Part shown: one piece after another, positions 1-7,879 of the stretch | Layout of the letters: the number at the start of each line of letters is the position of its first letter | Position numbering within the stretch: position 1 is the stretch's first letter | DNA from: Microvirga splendida | Lineage (GTDB): Bacteria; Pseudomonadota; Alphaproteobacteria; Rhizobiales; Beijerinckiaceae | Assembly (NCBI RefSeq): GCF_016427565.1 | Contig: NZ_JAELXT010000028.1 | Location: 1-57,331, forward strand | Direction of reading: 5' to 3' | DNA length: 57,331 nt | Notes under the pieces: generated by a model | Told to the model about the DNA's origin: nothing | Seen by the model: only the letters and a program-made list of their open reading frames with translations | The model's database searches: none | Program-made: the position numbers and the translations under genes

Positions 1-60
1 GCGTTCCTTTATGCCGCGTCTGTCATGCTCCTCATCCGCCGCTTGGGTCGATGCTCATGA
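1..60 (+). CDS. possible C-terminal end of a membrane protein (partial)
   Basis: The first 60 bases read in frame 1 as AFLYAASVMLLIRRLGRCS followed by TGA at 58-60. The hydrophobic stretch followed by arginines looks like the last membrane helix of an integral membrane protein whose body lies upstream of the window. Only 19 residues are visible, no family can be assigned, and chance read-through is possible. The sequence turns AT-rich shortly after this stop. Confidence 0.25.
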   Translation, partial: AFLYAASVMLLIRRLGRCS

Positions 61-166
61 TTTACGGGACGGACTCTAAGGCAAGGTATAGCCGAGCTTG
101 CAGCTTTTGTCAAGAACAAAATAGGAACTCGATCCACATAGCATGGATTCTAATTGTTTCGCTCAG

Positions 167-616
167 CTATTCACCATTGGGATCAAGGCTGAACGCCGCC
201 TGCGTCAGGTCGATCAAGATCAATACGCTAACGAGAATAGTCGTCAGAGCCATACCGTTAGACAATGCTTGTGCAGTTGGTCCGAAACTTTCAAACAGCG
301 GCTTGACAACGACGATAGTAAGCGATGCGATAAGGAGACCAATCAAAGAAAAAGCAGAGTCTTTGACGTGCTTTTTTGATGCACTGAACACAGCCATTTC
401 AATCTTCTCTTCAAGCTTGTTCAACTCAATGAATAGATTTGCCGCAGATGCGAGCGTGATTGTGACGATAACTCCCATGAAGCCAAGGAACTCGTGATTA
501 ACAAACCCTTTAAGAAATGTGTTTGTGTCATCAAATACCCAGGGCTGTGTTAAGGATATGGTAATCCAGGCGCCTGTCCATACAAGGACTGTACATATTG
601 CTATTGTTCTATTCAC
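167..616 (-). CDS. small four-helix integral membrane protein, second gene of an AT-rich pair
   Basis: Product of about 149 residues of unknown family. Four hydrophobic segments are visible at about residues 3-24, 44-64, 90-110 and 121-142, with a charged, probably cytoplasmic stretch (NKLEEKIEMAVFSASKKHVK) between helices 2 and 3 and a short acidic tail. I chose GTG at 614-616, which has an AGGTG ribosome-binding sequence about seven bases upstream; a TTG at 620-622 would add two residues but leaves no room for one. The start overlaps the end of the upstream gene by 8 bp, so the two are very likely translationally coupled. Base composition is visibly more AT-rich than in the rest of the window, suggesting transfer. 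Size, topology and gene pairing recall lambda RexB (144 residues, four helices), but this is an analogy and not a demonstrated homology. Confidence 0.7.
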   Translation of the reverse strand: MNRTIAICTVLVWTGAWITISLTQPWVFDDTNTFLKGFVNHEFLGFMGVIVTITLASAANLFIELNKLEEKIEMAVFSASKKHVKDSAFSLIGLLIASLTIVVVKPLFESFGPTAQALSNGMALTTILVSVLILIDLTQAAFSLDPNGE

Positions 617-1439
617 GACCAAGCACCTGGGTGATTTTGCGGGCCGCTTTAGCCACTAAGGACATCTCTTCTGAGTCGCTATCATCAAGGGTAACGACCG
701 TTGCCTGCCTTTTCGAGCTAAAGCGCTTGTTACCTAAAGCGCGTGCCTTGATCGAACCACTTCCCTTCTCTGCGTATGAAACGGCTTCACGTATGGGCTC
801 AGCATCGGTTTCCAAACCTTCGTTACTCTTGAAGGTCGTCGTCACCTTCTGAGCAGATATTTTCTCACGATATCTAGCTAGCCCTTCTCGTACACTCTCG
901 TTCGCACTCCAGAGTCCATTTGGAACAACAAACTCAAATGTGAGTGACGTGACCTGCCCTCTGTTTTCTTCGGCAAAGCGCCAGAAAGTAGACGAGTCAA
1001 AGATTGGCTGGATCTCGAGTTGGAACGGGGCATCTCTGTAAAACTGGTTTATGGCTTCGGCCAATGAAATCATGAGCGAGTATGGGGTGCCTACTTGCCG
1101 ATCAATCTGCAATGCAGCTTTCTGACCATCAGCATGATCTCGTGGATCAAGAGCCAAAACACATGCTTTCCAGCCGTCTCGGCTGTTTTCTGCAAAGCCT
1201 TTCTCTGGAGGTAGATTCTCGTCGAACGTAACTTGCCTGCCGAGACGACCAAGGAGCGCTTCGCTGTGGCTCAGTTGGGCGTCAGATCTATAGTGAAATT
1301 CAGTCCCATAGTGCTGGAAAATCCAGTCACGACTAAACGCTCTGCGAAGATACTCTTCACGCGATATTTCTTCCTCAAAAAAGCGCTTCTGATCCCTTGG
1401 CACCAAGGATAATCTGAAAAGTTCGAAGCGCTCGCCCAT
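609..1439 (-). CDS. hypothetical soluble protein, first gene of an AT-rich pair (possible sensor)
   Basis: A 276-residue protein that I cannot assign to a named family. It has no signal peptide or membrane helix. It appears to be a mixed alpha/beta N-terminal domain (to about residue 140), then a segment around LEIQPIFDSSTFWRFAEE, a beta-rich part with FEFVVPNGLW, a helix, and a C-terminal GSGSIKARALGNKRFSS stretch followed by an acidic then basic tail. I prefer ATG at 1437-1439 (MGERFELF): the 100 bases before it are strongly AT-rich and promoter-like, whereas the upstream in-frame ATG at 1541 would force this stretch to be coding. Its stop lies inside the start of the membrane protein gene. 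The 276 + 149 residue pairing resembles lambda RexA (279) plus RexB (144), an exclusion system with a cytosolic sensor and a membrane effector; this is inference only. Confidence 0.7.
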   Translation of the reverse strand: MGERFELFRLSLVPRDQKRFFEEEISREEYLRRAFSRDWIFQHYGTEFHYRSDAQLSHSEALLGRLGRQVTFDENLPPEKGFAENSRDGWKACVLALDPRDHADGQKAALQIDRQVGTPYSLMISLAEAINQFYRDAPFQLEIQPIFDSSTFWRFAEENRGQVTSLTFEFVVPNGLWSANESVREGLARYREKISAQKVTTTFKSNEGLETDAEPIREAVSYAEKGSGSIKARALGNKRFSSKRQATVVTLDDSDSEEMSLVAKAARKITQVLGRE

Positions 1440-1680
1440 TAGACAATTCTTATTCTGATATAGACATAGAATTACATAACATAGATATTTTTGAAGTAAA
1501 ACTAGAAGTTGCTCTTCGACAAATGCCATGTCTGGCGGCAAAGCCAGATAACATTAGCCAGGATGCTGGCTGAATCTCGATGCGTACAATGACGGAATGA
1601 TCTGCGAGTGGAGCCTCGGCGTTCCCGGCATTTCACTCCGCGCGCTCCTGGACGGGCAGTGACAAGCAGCGGATCGAGCA

Positions 1681-1775
1681 GTCATGCCCGGACTTGTTCC
1701 GGGCATCCACGTCTTGCGACCGTTGTGGTTCTTGAAGACGTGGATGACCGTGACGAGCACGGCCATGACGAGAGG
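1681..1775. repeat. REP-like palindrome pair, CATGCCCGG/CCGGGCATCCACGTCTT family
   Basis: A palindrome at 1681-1715 (GTCATGCCCGG, ACTTGTT, CCGGGCATCCACGTCTT) is followed at 1738-1772 by a degraded copy in inverse orientation (AGACGTGGATGACCG...CGGCCATGACG). The stretch 1440-1868 holds no convincing gene: it consists of the AT-rich promoter region of the neighbouring gene (1440-1520) and this repeat unit. The same family recurs at 2199-2284, 4708-4736, 10704-10738, 10878-10911, 23471-23559 and 40062-40090. Confidence 0.85.
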
Positions 1776-1868
1776 GTGTCCTTCCTGGCCGTGCCGACGA
1801 TGGCCGGGACCGATCGCCGGATCCGCGCGGAGAGGCCATGAATGCAGCGGCAACCGGGCGTGAGTGCG

Positions 1869-2162
1869 CTACCGGTTCAGCGTCTCGTAGAGGTCGTCCC
1901 ATTCCGGGTTCATGCGGTGGATGAGGCGGACCTTCCAAGCGCGGGGCCAGTGCTTCATGGTTTTCTCGCGCTGGATCGCGTCGCGGATGTCGGGACAATG
2001 CTCGTACCAGACGAGACGCTTGAGGCCGTATTGCTTCGTGAAGCCTTCGATCAGCCCTTCGCGGTGCTGCCACGCGCGGCGGGACAGGTCGCTCGTCACG
2101 CCGCAATAGAGCGTGCCGTCGCGCCGGTTGGTCATGATGTAGACCCAGCCGCCCTTCTGCAT
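1869..2162 (-). CDS. GIY-YIG superfamily endonuclease (URI/UPF0213-like)
   Basis: A 97-residue single-domain GIY-YIG protein. The motif appears as VYI at about residues 7-9 and YCGVT at about 19-23, followed by the catalytic-type Arg in DLSRRAWQH, and a C-terminal Asn in MNPEWDDL. Members cleave or bind DNA, but the role of the small bacterial stand-alone forms is largely unknown. The length matches the family. The gene stands alone, with a REP-like palindrome pair on each side (1681-1775 and 2199-2284, only 36 bases beyond the start codon). That bracketing suggests a link between the nuclease and the repeats, which is inference. Confidence 0.9.
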   Translation of the reverse strand: MQKGGWVYIMTNRRDGTLYCGVTSDLSRRAWQHREGLIEGFTKQYGLKRLVWYEHCPDIRDAIQREKTMKHWPRAWKVRLIHRMNPEWDDLYETLNR

Positions 2163-2198
2163 CAGGCGATGGTACTGAGTTGCCTTTCACCCGCAACC

Positions 2199-2284
2199 GT
2201 CATGCCCGGGCTTGCCCCGGGTATCCACGTTTTATTCTGCGCCGGTGTAAAGACGTGGATGGCCGGAACAAGTCCGGCCATGAC
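2199..2284. repeat. REP-like inverted pair of palindromes
   Basis: Two copies of the CATGCCCGG-type palindrome face each other: 2199-2232 (CATGCCCGGG CTTG CCCCGGGTATCCACGTTTT) and 2251-2284 (AGACGTGGATGGCCGGAACAAGTCCGGCCATGAC). Together they form a unit of two hairpins joined by about 18 bases. It lies immediately upstream of the GIY-YIG gene and downstream of the MocR-type regulator gene. Confidence 0.88.
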
Positions 2285-2310
2285 GATGGAGGATGAAACA
2301 GGCGCTTACC

Positions 2311-3732
2311 TCACCCCGCCGCCGTCATCGCCCTCTCCAGCCCCTTGAACACCCGCTCATCCGTGCATTGGGCCACGTTGAAGCGCATGAAGCTCCTGGC
2401 CGATTGCGCCGGGCTGAAGACGTTGCCGGGGGCGAGCACCACGTCCTCGTTCAGCGCGTGGCGCGCCACGACGGCGGCGTCGAGATCGTCCGGCAGGCGG
2501 CACCACAGGAGCATGCCGGCTTTCGGGACGATCCAGGGTGTGATGCCGAGCGCCTGCAGGCGCGGGACGACGGCCGCCATGCTTCGGCCAAGCCGGGTGC
2601 GCAAGGATTCCAGGTGCCTGCGGTAGCCGCTTGAGCCGAGGACGCCGAGGACCAGTTCTTCGGCGAGGCGGTGGCTGGAGAAGCCCGTGGCGATCCTGAG
2701 GTCCGTGAGCTTGTCGATCCAGTCCGGTCTCGCGGCGATGTAGCCGCAGCGGAAGGAGGCCGAGAGGGTCTTCGAGAAGCTGCCGATGCGCACCACCCGG
2801 TCCAGGCCGTCGAGAGCCGCGAGACGCGGCGCGGGCTCGTGCTCGAAATCGGCGAAGATGTCGTCCTCGACGACGGTGAGGCCGTGCCGCTCGGCGAGCT
2901 TCAGGAGGCGGTGCGCCGTGACCGTGGAGAGGGCGGCGCCCGTCGGGTTGTGCAGCCCGGAATTGGTGATGTAGAGGCGCGGCTTGTGGTGGCCCAGCGC
3001 CTGCTCGAAGGCGCCGAGATCGGGGCCCGCCGGGGTCATCGGCACGCCGATCACCGTGACCTGATGGGCGCGCAGCAGGGCCAGGAAGTTGAAGTAGCAG
3101 GGGTCGTCCACCAGCACCGTGTCGCCGGGCTGGACCAGCAGCCGGCACACGAGGTCGATGGCCTGGGTGCCGGAATCCGTCAGCAGGATCCGGTCGAATG
3201 CTGCCTCGACGCCCTGCTCCGCGAGACGGCGCGAGAGGAAGGCGCGCAAGGGAGCAAGGCCGAGAGGCGTGCCGTAATCGGTGAGGCCCGTTGCATCCTT
3301 CGTGCGGGCCAGGCCGCGCAGGGCGCGACGGATCTCGTCCTCGGGCATCCAGGCGTCGGGCAGCCAGCCGCAGCCGGGCTTCAGAACCTCCCGGCGCGCC
3401 TCCAGGGATTGCCGCGAGACCCAGAACGGATCGACCGCCCGGTCGAGGCGCGGGGCGAGCTCGGCGAGCGACAGGGGCGCGAGGCTTGCCGCGCTGTAGA
3501 AGCCGGAGCCGGGCCGGGAGCGGATGACGCCCTCCGCCGCCAGCCGGTCATAGGCCTCCACCACGGTGGATTTCGACACCCGCATGGTCTGGGCCAGCGC
3601 CCGGATGGACGGCAGCTTGCCGCCCGGCGCCAGGGCGCGGCTGGCGATCCGGCGGCGGATGGCCGCCATCACATGCTCCACGAGGGTGCCGTCGCGGGTG
3701 GGAAGGGTGAGATCGTCCACTGTACCGGCCAT
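2311..3732 (-). CDS. MocR/PdxR-type GntR regulator with aminotransferase domain
   Basis: About 473 residues: an N-terminal GntR winged helix-turn-helix (about residues 8-76, with LAQTMRVSKSTVVEAYDRLA) fused to a fold-type I aminotransferase-like domain (about 110-470). The likely PLP-binding lysine is in GSFSKTLSAS (about Lys321), and a TNSGLHNPTG-type motif is present. MocR proteins act as PLP- or effector-responsive transcription regulators rather than as transaminases. I chose ATG at 3730-3732; an upstream in-frame ATG at 3798 would run through the control region and into the area of the divergent promoter. The gene is divergent from an EamA exporter gene, the usual arrangement when the regulator controls the transporter. 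A perfect inverted repeat at 3742-3759 lies just upstream of this start. Confidence 0.93.
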   Translation of the reverse strand: MAGTVDDLTLPTRDGTLVEHVMAAIRRRIASRALAPGGKLPSIRALAQTMRVSKSTVVEAYDRLAAEGVIRSRPGSGFYSAASLAPLSLAELAPRLDRAVDPFWVSRQSLEARREVLKPGCGWLPDAWMPEDEIRRALRGLARTKDATGLTDYGTPLGLAPLRAFLSRRLAEQGVEAAFDRILLTDSGTQAIDLVCRLLVQPGDTVLVDDPCYFNFLALLRAHQVTVIGVPMTPAGPDLGAFEQALGHHKPRLYITNSGLHNPTGAALSTVTAHRLLKLAERHGLTVVEDDIFADFEHEPAPRLAALDGLDRVVRIGSFSKTLSASFRCGYIAARPDWIDKLTDLRIATGFSSHRLAEELVLGVLGSSGYRRHLESLRTRLGRSMAAVVPRLQALGITPWIVPKAGMLLWCRLPDDLDAAVVARHALNEDVVLAPGNVFSPAQSARSFMRFNVAQCTDERVFKGLERAMTAAG

Positions 3733-3741
3733 CGTTCCATG

Positions 3742-3759
3742 ACAGTTTGGCTCAACTGT
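3742..3759. promoter_or_regulatory. candidate MocR operator, ACAGTT-N6-AACTGT
   Basis: A perfect 6-bp inverted repeat, ACAGTT-TGGCTC-AACTGT, sits in the 90-bp divergent region between the MocR-type regulator (start 3732) and the EamA transporter (start 3823). A related ACTGTA at 3719-3724, inside the 5' end of the regulator gene, makes a direct repeat with ACTGTA at 3755-3760; MocR proteins often bind direct repeats plus an inverted half. Assignment as an operator is inference from position and symmetry. Confidence 0.55.
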
Positions 3760-3822
3760 AATGCACCGTCCCTGGAAAAGCCATGCGGTCCGGGCCACAC
3801 AGGGCAGGATGGAGGGACGCGC

Positions 3823-4749
3823 ATGGACAGGACGACCGAGGGATGGGTCAGCGGTTTTCTCGGGGTGCTGATCTTCAGCGGCTCGCTGCCGGCGACCCGC
3901 ATCGCCGTGCTCGACATCGACCCGCTGTTCCTGACCCTGGCGCGGGCCACCATCGCGGGGCTCTTAGGCGCGGCGCTGCTCATCGGCTTACGCCAGAAGC
4001 GGCCCGCGCGCGGCGACCTCCTGCCGCTCGCCATCGTGTCGCTCGGCGTGGTGGTGGGCTTTCCGCTGCTGACGGCGTTGGCGCTTCAGCACATCACCTC
4101 GGCGCAATCCATCTGCTTCGTCGGCCTGCTGCCGCTCGCCACGGCTCTCTTCGGCATCCTGCGCGGCGGCGAGCGTCCGAGGGCCGGGTTCTGGATCTTC
4201 TCCGGGCTCGGCGGCGCCCTGGTGGCGGGCTTCGCCCTGCTGCAGGGAGGCTCCGCCTCCTCCACCGGCAGCCTTCTCATGATCGCCGCCATCGTGGCGT
4301 GCAGCCTCGGCTATGCGGAGGGCGCCAAGCTCTCGCGCCGCTTAGGCGGATGGCAGGTGATCTCCTGGGCGCTCGTTCTCTCGCTGCCGCTCACGGGGGG
4401 CCTGATGCTGGTCAGCCTCCCGGCCTCGTGGAGCGGGATCGGCCTGCCCGCCTGGCTTTCGCTCGCCTACGTGTCCCTGTTCTCCATGCTGATCGGCTTC
4501 GTGTTCTGGTATCGCGGCCTGGCGCTCGGCGGCATCGCGGGCGTGTCGCAGCTGCAGCTGCTCCAGCCGTTCTTCGGGCTGATGCTGGCAGCAGCGCTCC
4601 TGCACGAAACCGTCGGCTGGGGCATGGTCGCCGTCAACGTCGCGGTCATCGCCTGCGTGGCGGGCGCCAAGCACTTCGCGAAGCCGGCGGCCGCCCCTGA
4701 AAACGGAAATGCCCGGGACGAGCCCGGGCATGACGCAGTCAAGGCGTGA
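3823..4749 (+). CDS. EamA/DMT family inner-membrane transporter
   Basis: A 308-residue protein with about ten hydrophobic helices arranged as two five-helix EamA repeats, typical of drug/metabolite exporters. It begins MDRTTEGWVSGFLGVL at ATG 3823, the start that fits both the length of the family and the first helix. The substrate cannot be read from sequence; control by the divergent MocR-type regulator is likely and would suit an amino acid, amine or vitamin B6-related compound. An oddity: the last residues (NARDEPGHDAVKA) are encoded by a REP-like palindrome at 4708-4736, so the C-terminal tail has been extended by repeat sequence. The stop is only 9 bp from the convergent end of der. Confidence 0.9.
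   Translation: MDRTTEGWVSGFLGVLIFSGSLPATRIAVLDIDPLFLTLARATIAGLLGAALLIGLRQKRPARGDLLPLAIVSLGVVVGFPLLTALALQHITSAQSICFVGLLPLATALFGILRGGERPRAGFWIFSGLGGALVAGFALLQGGSASSTGSLLMIAAIVACSLGYAEGAKLSRRLGGWQVISWALVLSLPLTGGLMLVSLPASWSGIGLPAWLSLAYVSLFSMLIGFVFWYRGLALGGIAGVSQLQLLQPFFGLMLAAALLHETVGWGMVAVNVAVIACVAGAKHFAKPAAAPENGNARDEPGHDAVKA
4708..4736. repeat. REP-like palindrome inside the 3' end of a coding region
   Basis: AATGCCCGGGACGAGCCCGGGCATGACG is a copy of the CATGCCCGG palindrome family. It lies within the last codons of the EamA transporter gene, in the narrow gap to the convergent der gene, and may also serve as a bidirectional transcript end. Confidence 0.8.
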
Positions 4750-4758
4750 GGAACGCTC

Positions 4759-6108
4759 TTACCCCCGCTTGTCCTTGTCGAACGGGTTCGCGCCCATGCG
4801 CAGGGACACCCGGATGGGTGTGCCGGGAAGGTCGAAGGCTTCGCGGATGCCGTTGACGAGGTAGCGGGTGTAGCTCTTCGGCAGGGCATCGAGCTGGTTG
4901 CCGAACACGGCGAAGTGCGGCGGGCGCGACTTCACCTGGGTCATGTAGCGGATCTTGATGCGGCGGCCGGAGACGGCCGGAGGCGGGTTGGCGTCGATGG
5001 CCTCGGAGAGCCATTGGTTGAGCCGCGCGGTCGAGATGCGGGTGTTCCACTTCTCGTAAGTATGCAGCACCGCCTTCATGAGCGGATCGATGCCGCTGCC
5101 GGCAAGGCCCGACAGGGGCACGACCGGCGCGCCGCGCACCTGCGGCAGCAGGCGGGTGGCCTTCTCCTTCAGGTCGGTCAGCAGGCCCTTCTGGTCGGCC
5201 ACGAGATCCCATTTGTTGAGGCCGATCACGAGGGCGCGGCCCTCCTGCTCCACCAGATCGACGATGGTCAGGTCCTGCTTCTCGAACGGGATCGTGGCGT
5301 CGAGCAGGATCACCACCACCTCGGCAAAGCGCACGGCGCGCAGGGCATCGGCCACGGAGAGCTTTTCGAGCTTGTCCTCGACCCGGGCGCGCTTTCGGAT
5401 GCCCGCGGTGTCGAACAGCTTGATGGCGCGTCCGCGCCATTCCCAATCGAGGGAGATGGAATCGCGGGTGATGCCGGCCTCGGGACCAACGAGCATGCGG
5501 TCCTCGCCCACCATGCGGTTGATGAGGGTGGACTTGCCCGCATTGGGGCGGCCGACGATAGCCACCTGCAGGGGCTTGTTCGGGTCGTCCTCATCGCCCT
5601 CCATCTCGTCCGGATGGGGGAAGTGAGGCATCAGGGCCTCGAACAGGTCGGCCATGCCCTCGCCGTGCTCGGCGGAGAGCGGCACCGGATCGCCCAGACC
5701 CAGCCCGAAGGCCTCGTAGGCGCCCGCCATGCCGCTGGAGCCTTCCGCCTTGTTGGCGATGAGGATCACGGGCTTGCCGGAGCGGCGCACCATCTCGGCG
5801 AAGGGCCGGTCGGCGGGAAGGATGCCCACGCGGGCATCGATCACGAAGAGGATCACGTCGGCGTCCACGATGGCGGCCTCGGTCTGGGCGCGCATGCGGC
5901 CCAGCAGCGACTCCTCCGTCGCCTCCTCCAGGCCGGCCGTGTCGATGATGCGGAACTCGAGATCGCCGAGGCGCGCCTCGCCCTCGCGGCGGTCGCGGGT
6001 CACGCCGGGGCGGTCGTCCACGAGCGCCAGCTTCTTGCCGACGAGACGGTTGAACAGAGTCGATTTGCCGACATTCGGCCGCCCGACAATGGCGACGGTG
6101 GGCGTCAT
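4759..6108 (-). CDS. der: ribosome biogenesis GTPase Der (EngA)
   Basis: 449 residues with tandem GTPase domains, the hallmark of Der/EngA, which acts in late maturation of the 50S subunit. The first G1 loop is GRPNVGKST at about residues 8-16 and the second is GRPNAGKST at about 184-192. NKAE and NKWD are the guanine-specificity motifs of the two domains, DTAGLE and DTAGIR are the G3 motifs, and a KH-like domain occupies the C-terminal 110 residues. Length is normal. The gene lies 13 bp downstream of the membrane-anchored TPR protein gene on the same strand, the order seen in many proteobacteria. Confidence 0.98.
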   Translation of the reverse strand: MTPTVAIVGRPNVGKSTLFNRLVGKKLALVDDRPGVTRDRREGEARLGDLEFRIIDTAGLEEATEESLLGRMRAQTEAAIVDADVILFVIDARVGILPADRPFAEMVRRSGKPVILIANKAEGSSGMAGAYEAFGLGLGDPVPLSAEHGEGMADLFEALMPHFPHPDEMEGDEDDPNKPLQVAIVGRPNAGKSTLINRMVGEDRMLVGPEAGITRDSISLDWEWRGRAIKLFDTAGIRKRARVEDKLEKLSVADALRAVRFAEVVVILLDATIPFEKQDLTIVDLVEQEGRALVIGLNKWDLVADQKGLLTDLKEKATRLLPQVRGAPVVPLSGLAGSGIDPLMKAVLHTYEKWNTRISTARLNQWLSEAIDANPPPAVSGRRIKIRYMTQVKSRPPHFAVFGNQLDALPKSYTRYLVNGIREAFDLPGTPIRVSLRMGANPFDKDKRG

Positions 6109-6121
6109 GTCTTGTCCTATC

Positions 6122-6796
6122 CTACTGCGTCACCTGAACCGGGCCGCCCGCCACGAGAGCCGTGTAGACGGCAAGGCGCTGGCGCAGGGCGGCAGGCGTC
6201 TCGCGGTCGGCGGCAATCTGGTCGAACCAGCGGCCGGCATAATCCATGTCACCGGCCTTAAGACCGGACAAACCTAAGAGTTCCCTTGCGGAATGACGCC
6301 AGGCATTGGCGGGTGCCGCCAGCGGCTCGACGGTCTGGCGCAGGGCGGCGGGTTCCGCGGTGTCGAGGCGCAGCCACGCGGCGCGCAGGCGGGCGAGGTC
6401 CTGCCAGAGCGGGGGCACGGAGGCGTCGCTGGCGAGTGCGTCGAAGGCCGTGGCGCCGTTCTCGGCGTTCTGCTGGCCGAGTTCGGCGGCGAGGCGGAAG
6501 CGGGCCAGCATGGCATAGCCGGTGCCGGCATCCTCCTTCAGGACGTTCTCGAAGGCCGCCTGCGCTTCCTGTCCCTTGTCGTCGGAGGACAGGCGCAGGG
6601 CCTCCTCGTAGCGAACGGCCGCTTCCTGGGCGAGATTCTGCTGCCGGTGCTGCCAATAGCGCCAGCCGCCGACGCCCACCACGATCAGCACCACCACGCC
6701 GATGATGATTCCGTTGTAGCGCTGCCAGATCTGGGCGATCCGGTCGCGGCGGTATTCCTCATCGACTTCGCGAATGAACTCGTCGTTCTGAGCCAT
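6122..6796 (-). CDS. membrane-anchored TPR protein, YfgM-like
   Basis: 224 residues starting at ATG 6794-6796 ([19 protein letters not shown]). It has a short basic cytoplasmic N-terminus, one transmembrane helix at about residues 27-48 ([19 protein letters not shown]), then a periplasmic TPR-like helical region (TPR_21 type). YfgM in enterobacteria is an ancillary subunit of the SecYEG/PpiD translocon complex; the same role here is inferred. It sits immediately upstream of der, as yfgM does near engA in other genomes. A longer reading frame extends upstream into palindromic repeat sequence and is not the real start. Confidence 0.85.
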   Translation of the reverse strand: MAQNDEFIREVDEEYRRDRIAQIWQRYNGIIIGVVVLIVVGVGGWRYWQHRQQNLAQEAAVRYEEALRLSSDDKGQEAQAAFENVLKEDAGTGYAMLARFRLAAELGQQNAENGATAFDALASDASVPPLWQDLARLRAAWLRLDTAEPAALRQTVEPLAAPANAWRHSARELLGLSGLKAGDMDYAGRWFDQIAADRETPAALRQRLAVYTALVAGGPVQVTQ

Positions 6797-6850
6797 CGTC
6801 CCACTCACGCGGCACGGCGGCCGCCTCCAAAAACACGAAGGGGGGTCGTA

Positions 6851-6959
6851 AAGCATCGGACCCAAAAGTGGAACCCACTTTTGGGATCATCCGATGCTTC
6901 CTATGAATGAGCGCATCGATTGGGGCGAAAAACCGGGCCCACTTTTTCGCTCGATGCGC
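6851..6959. repeat. two tandem palindromes of the CCCAAAAGTGG family
   Basis: Two back-to-back hairpins fill the gap between the TPR protein gene and nnrU. The first, 6851-6899, has arms AAGCATCGGACCCAAAAGTGG and its complement. The second, 6911-6959, has arms GCGCATCGA...GCGAAAAA and TTTTTCGC...TCGATGCGC. Near-identical pairs occur at 18236-18347 and, degraded, at 28247-28343. Confidence 0.88.
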
Positions 6960-6990
6960 TCGCATAGACAACCACACAAGGCGAGAGGCT

Positions 6991-7581
6991 TCATGCCCTC
7001 ATGGGGAGAACCGGCACGCCGATGAGCCAGGGATGGAGCCAGAACACGAAGGCGAGATACGCGGCGACGCCGATCGCCACCGCCAGGATGTCGTTGCGCC
7101 AACCCGCCGGCGCCGCCGTGCCGCCGTGCTGGGCCGCCACGTCCCGGCGCTTGGCGCTGATGCGAGCCAGCACCGCCCATACGAGGAACGAGCCGAAGAG
7201 CAGGATCGAGCCGAGATCCCCGTTGGCGATGAGGTGCGCCAAGGCCCATATCTTCACGCCAGCCAGCATGGGATGCTTGAGCCGCGCCTTGATGTGGCCC
7301 GGCAGATAGGCCGCCACGAAGCAGATGAAGGCGATCAGGACGAGGAGCAGCGCGAGGTGGCGCGTCCAGACCGGCGGGTCCCAGACCGGGATGTAGCCAT
7401 CGGCCCGGTACTGTCCATAACCGATGGAGACCAGGACGATGCCGGCGAGCGACAGGAGGGAATAGAGCCCCTTGTAAGGCCCCTCCCCGATCCGGCCGAT
7501 GAGGGCCGCCCGGCTCCCCCGCGCCATGCTGAAGGAGTGGGTGCCGAGAAAGAGCACAAGGCCAAGAACGAGCAGCGTCAC
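6991..7581 (-). CDS. NnrU family inner-membrane protein
   Basis: 196 residues with five to six hydrophobic helices. The N-terminal region (GLVLFLGTHSFSMAR) and the central HIKARLKHPMLAGVKIWALAHL are characteristic of NnrU, a protein first named in the nitric oxide/nitrite reduction regulon of Rhodobacter and related to isoprenoid-modifying methyltransferase folds; its biochemical role is still uncertain. No denitrification gene is nearby, so the name reflects family only. The gene is transcribed away from the TRAP transporter genes across a 298-bp divergent gap. Confidence 0.88.
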   Translation of the reverse strand: MTLLVLGLVLFLGTHSFSMARGSRAALIGRIGEGPYKGLYSLLSLAGIVLVSIGYGQYRADGYIPVWDPPVWTRHLALLLVLIAFICFVAAYLPGHIKARLKHPMLAGVKIWALAHLIANGDLGSILLFGSFLVWAVLARISAKRRDVAAQHGGTAAPAGWRNDILAVAIGVAAYLAFVFWLHPWLIGVPVLPMRA

Positions 7582-7745
7582 GGGGTGCCTCCAGAGGTTA
7601 GGAACTTATAGCCAGATCCCTCAGGGAAACCAATCTTGACTATTGGAGAGCGGCGGGAAAACCAAAAATTCCTCAAGGCCGCCACGCGCAAGTTTCCAAC
7701 CTCCCGCAAAGCCTTATGCTGCCTAAACTTTTAACAGAAGGGCCT

Positions 7746-7846
7746 CTTGCGGCACCAAAGTTTCCCCGCTAGGACCCGTCAAAACCTTGCATTGGACGAA
7801 AGCGGCTCTAGCGGGGCCGGCTCAAGTCCGATAGCTAGGCCGCAAG
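7746..7846 (+). promoter_or_regulatory. nested inverted repeats in the leader of the TRAP transporter genes
   Basis: The 298-bp gap 7582-7879 contains no gene. Within it an outer inverted repeat, CTTGCGGC at 7746-7753 and GCCGCAAG at 7839-7846, encloses an inner one, CCCCGCTAG at 7764-7772 and CTAGCGGGG at 7808-7816, both perfect. A GGAC (7772-7775) / GTCC (7826-7829) complement could make a third contact. As RNA this would be a two-stem folded element ending 33 bases before the GTG start. A CTTGAC at 7635-7640 could be a -35 element but no good -10 follows. No known riboswitch consensus was recognised. Confidence 0.45.
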
Positions 7847-7879
7847 ATTTCAACCAATAGGTTCTAAGGGGGGAGACAG

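Noticed and set aside
1554..1853. Short open frames in the region beside the GIY-YIG gene
   Set aside because: They translate REP-like palindromes and have no ribosome sites or family features.
2671..4749. A 692-codon open frame on the plus strand
   Set aside because: Only the last 308 codons (from 3823) have membrane-transporter sequence. The first part is antisense to the MocR-type gene and has the low-complexity composition typical of frames opposite GC-rich genes.
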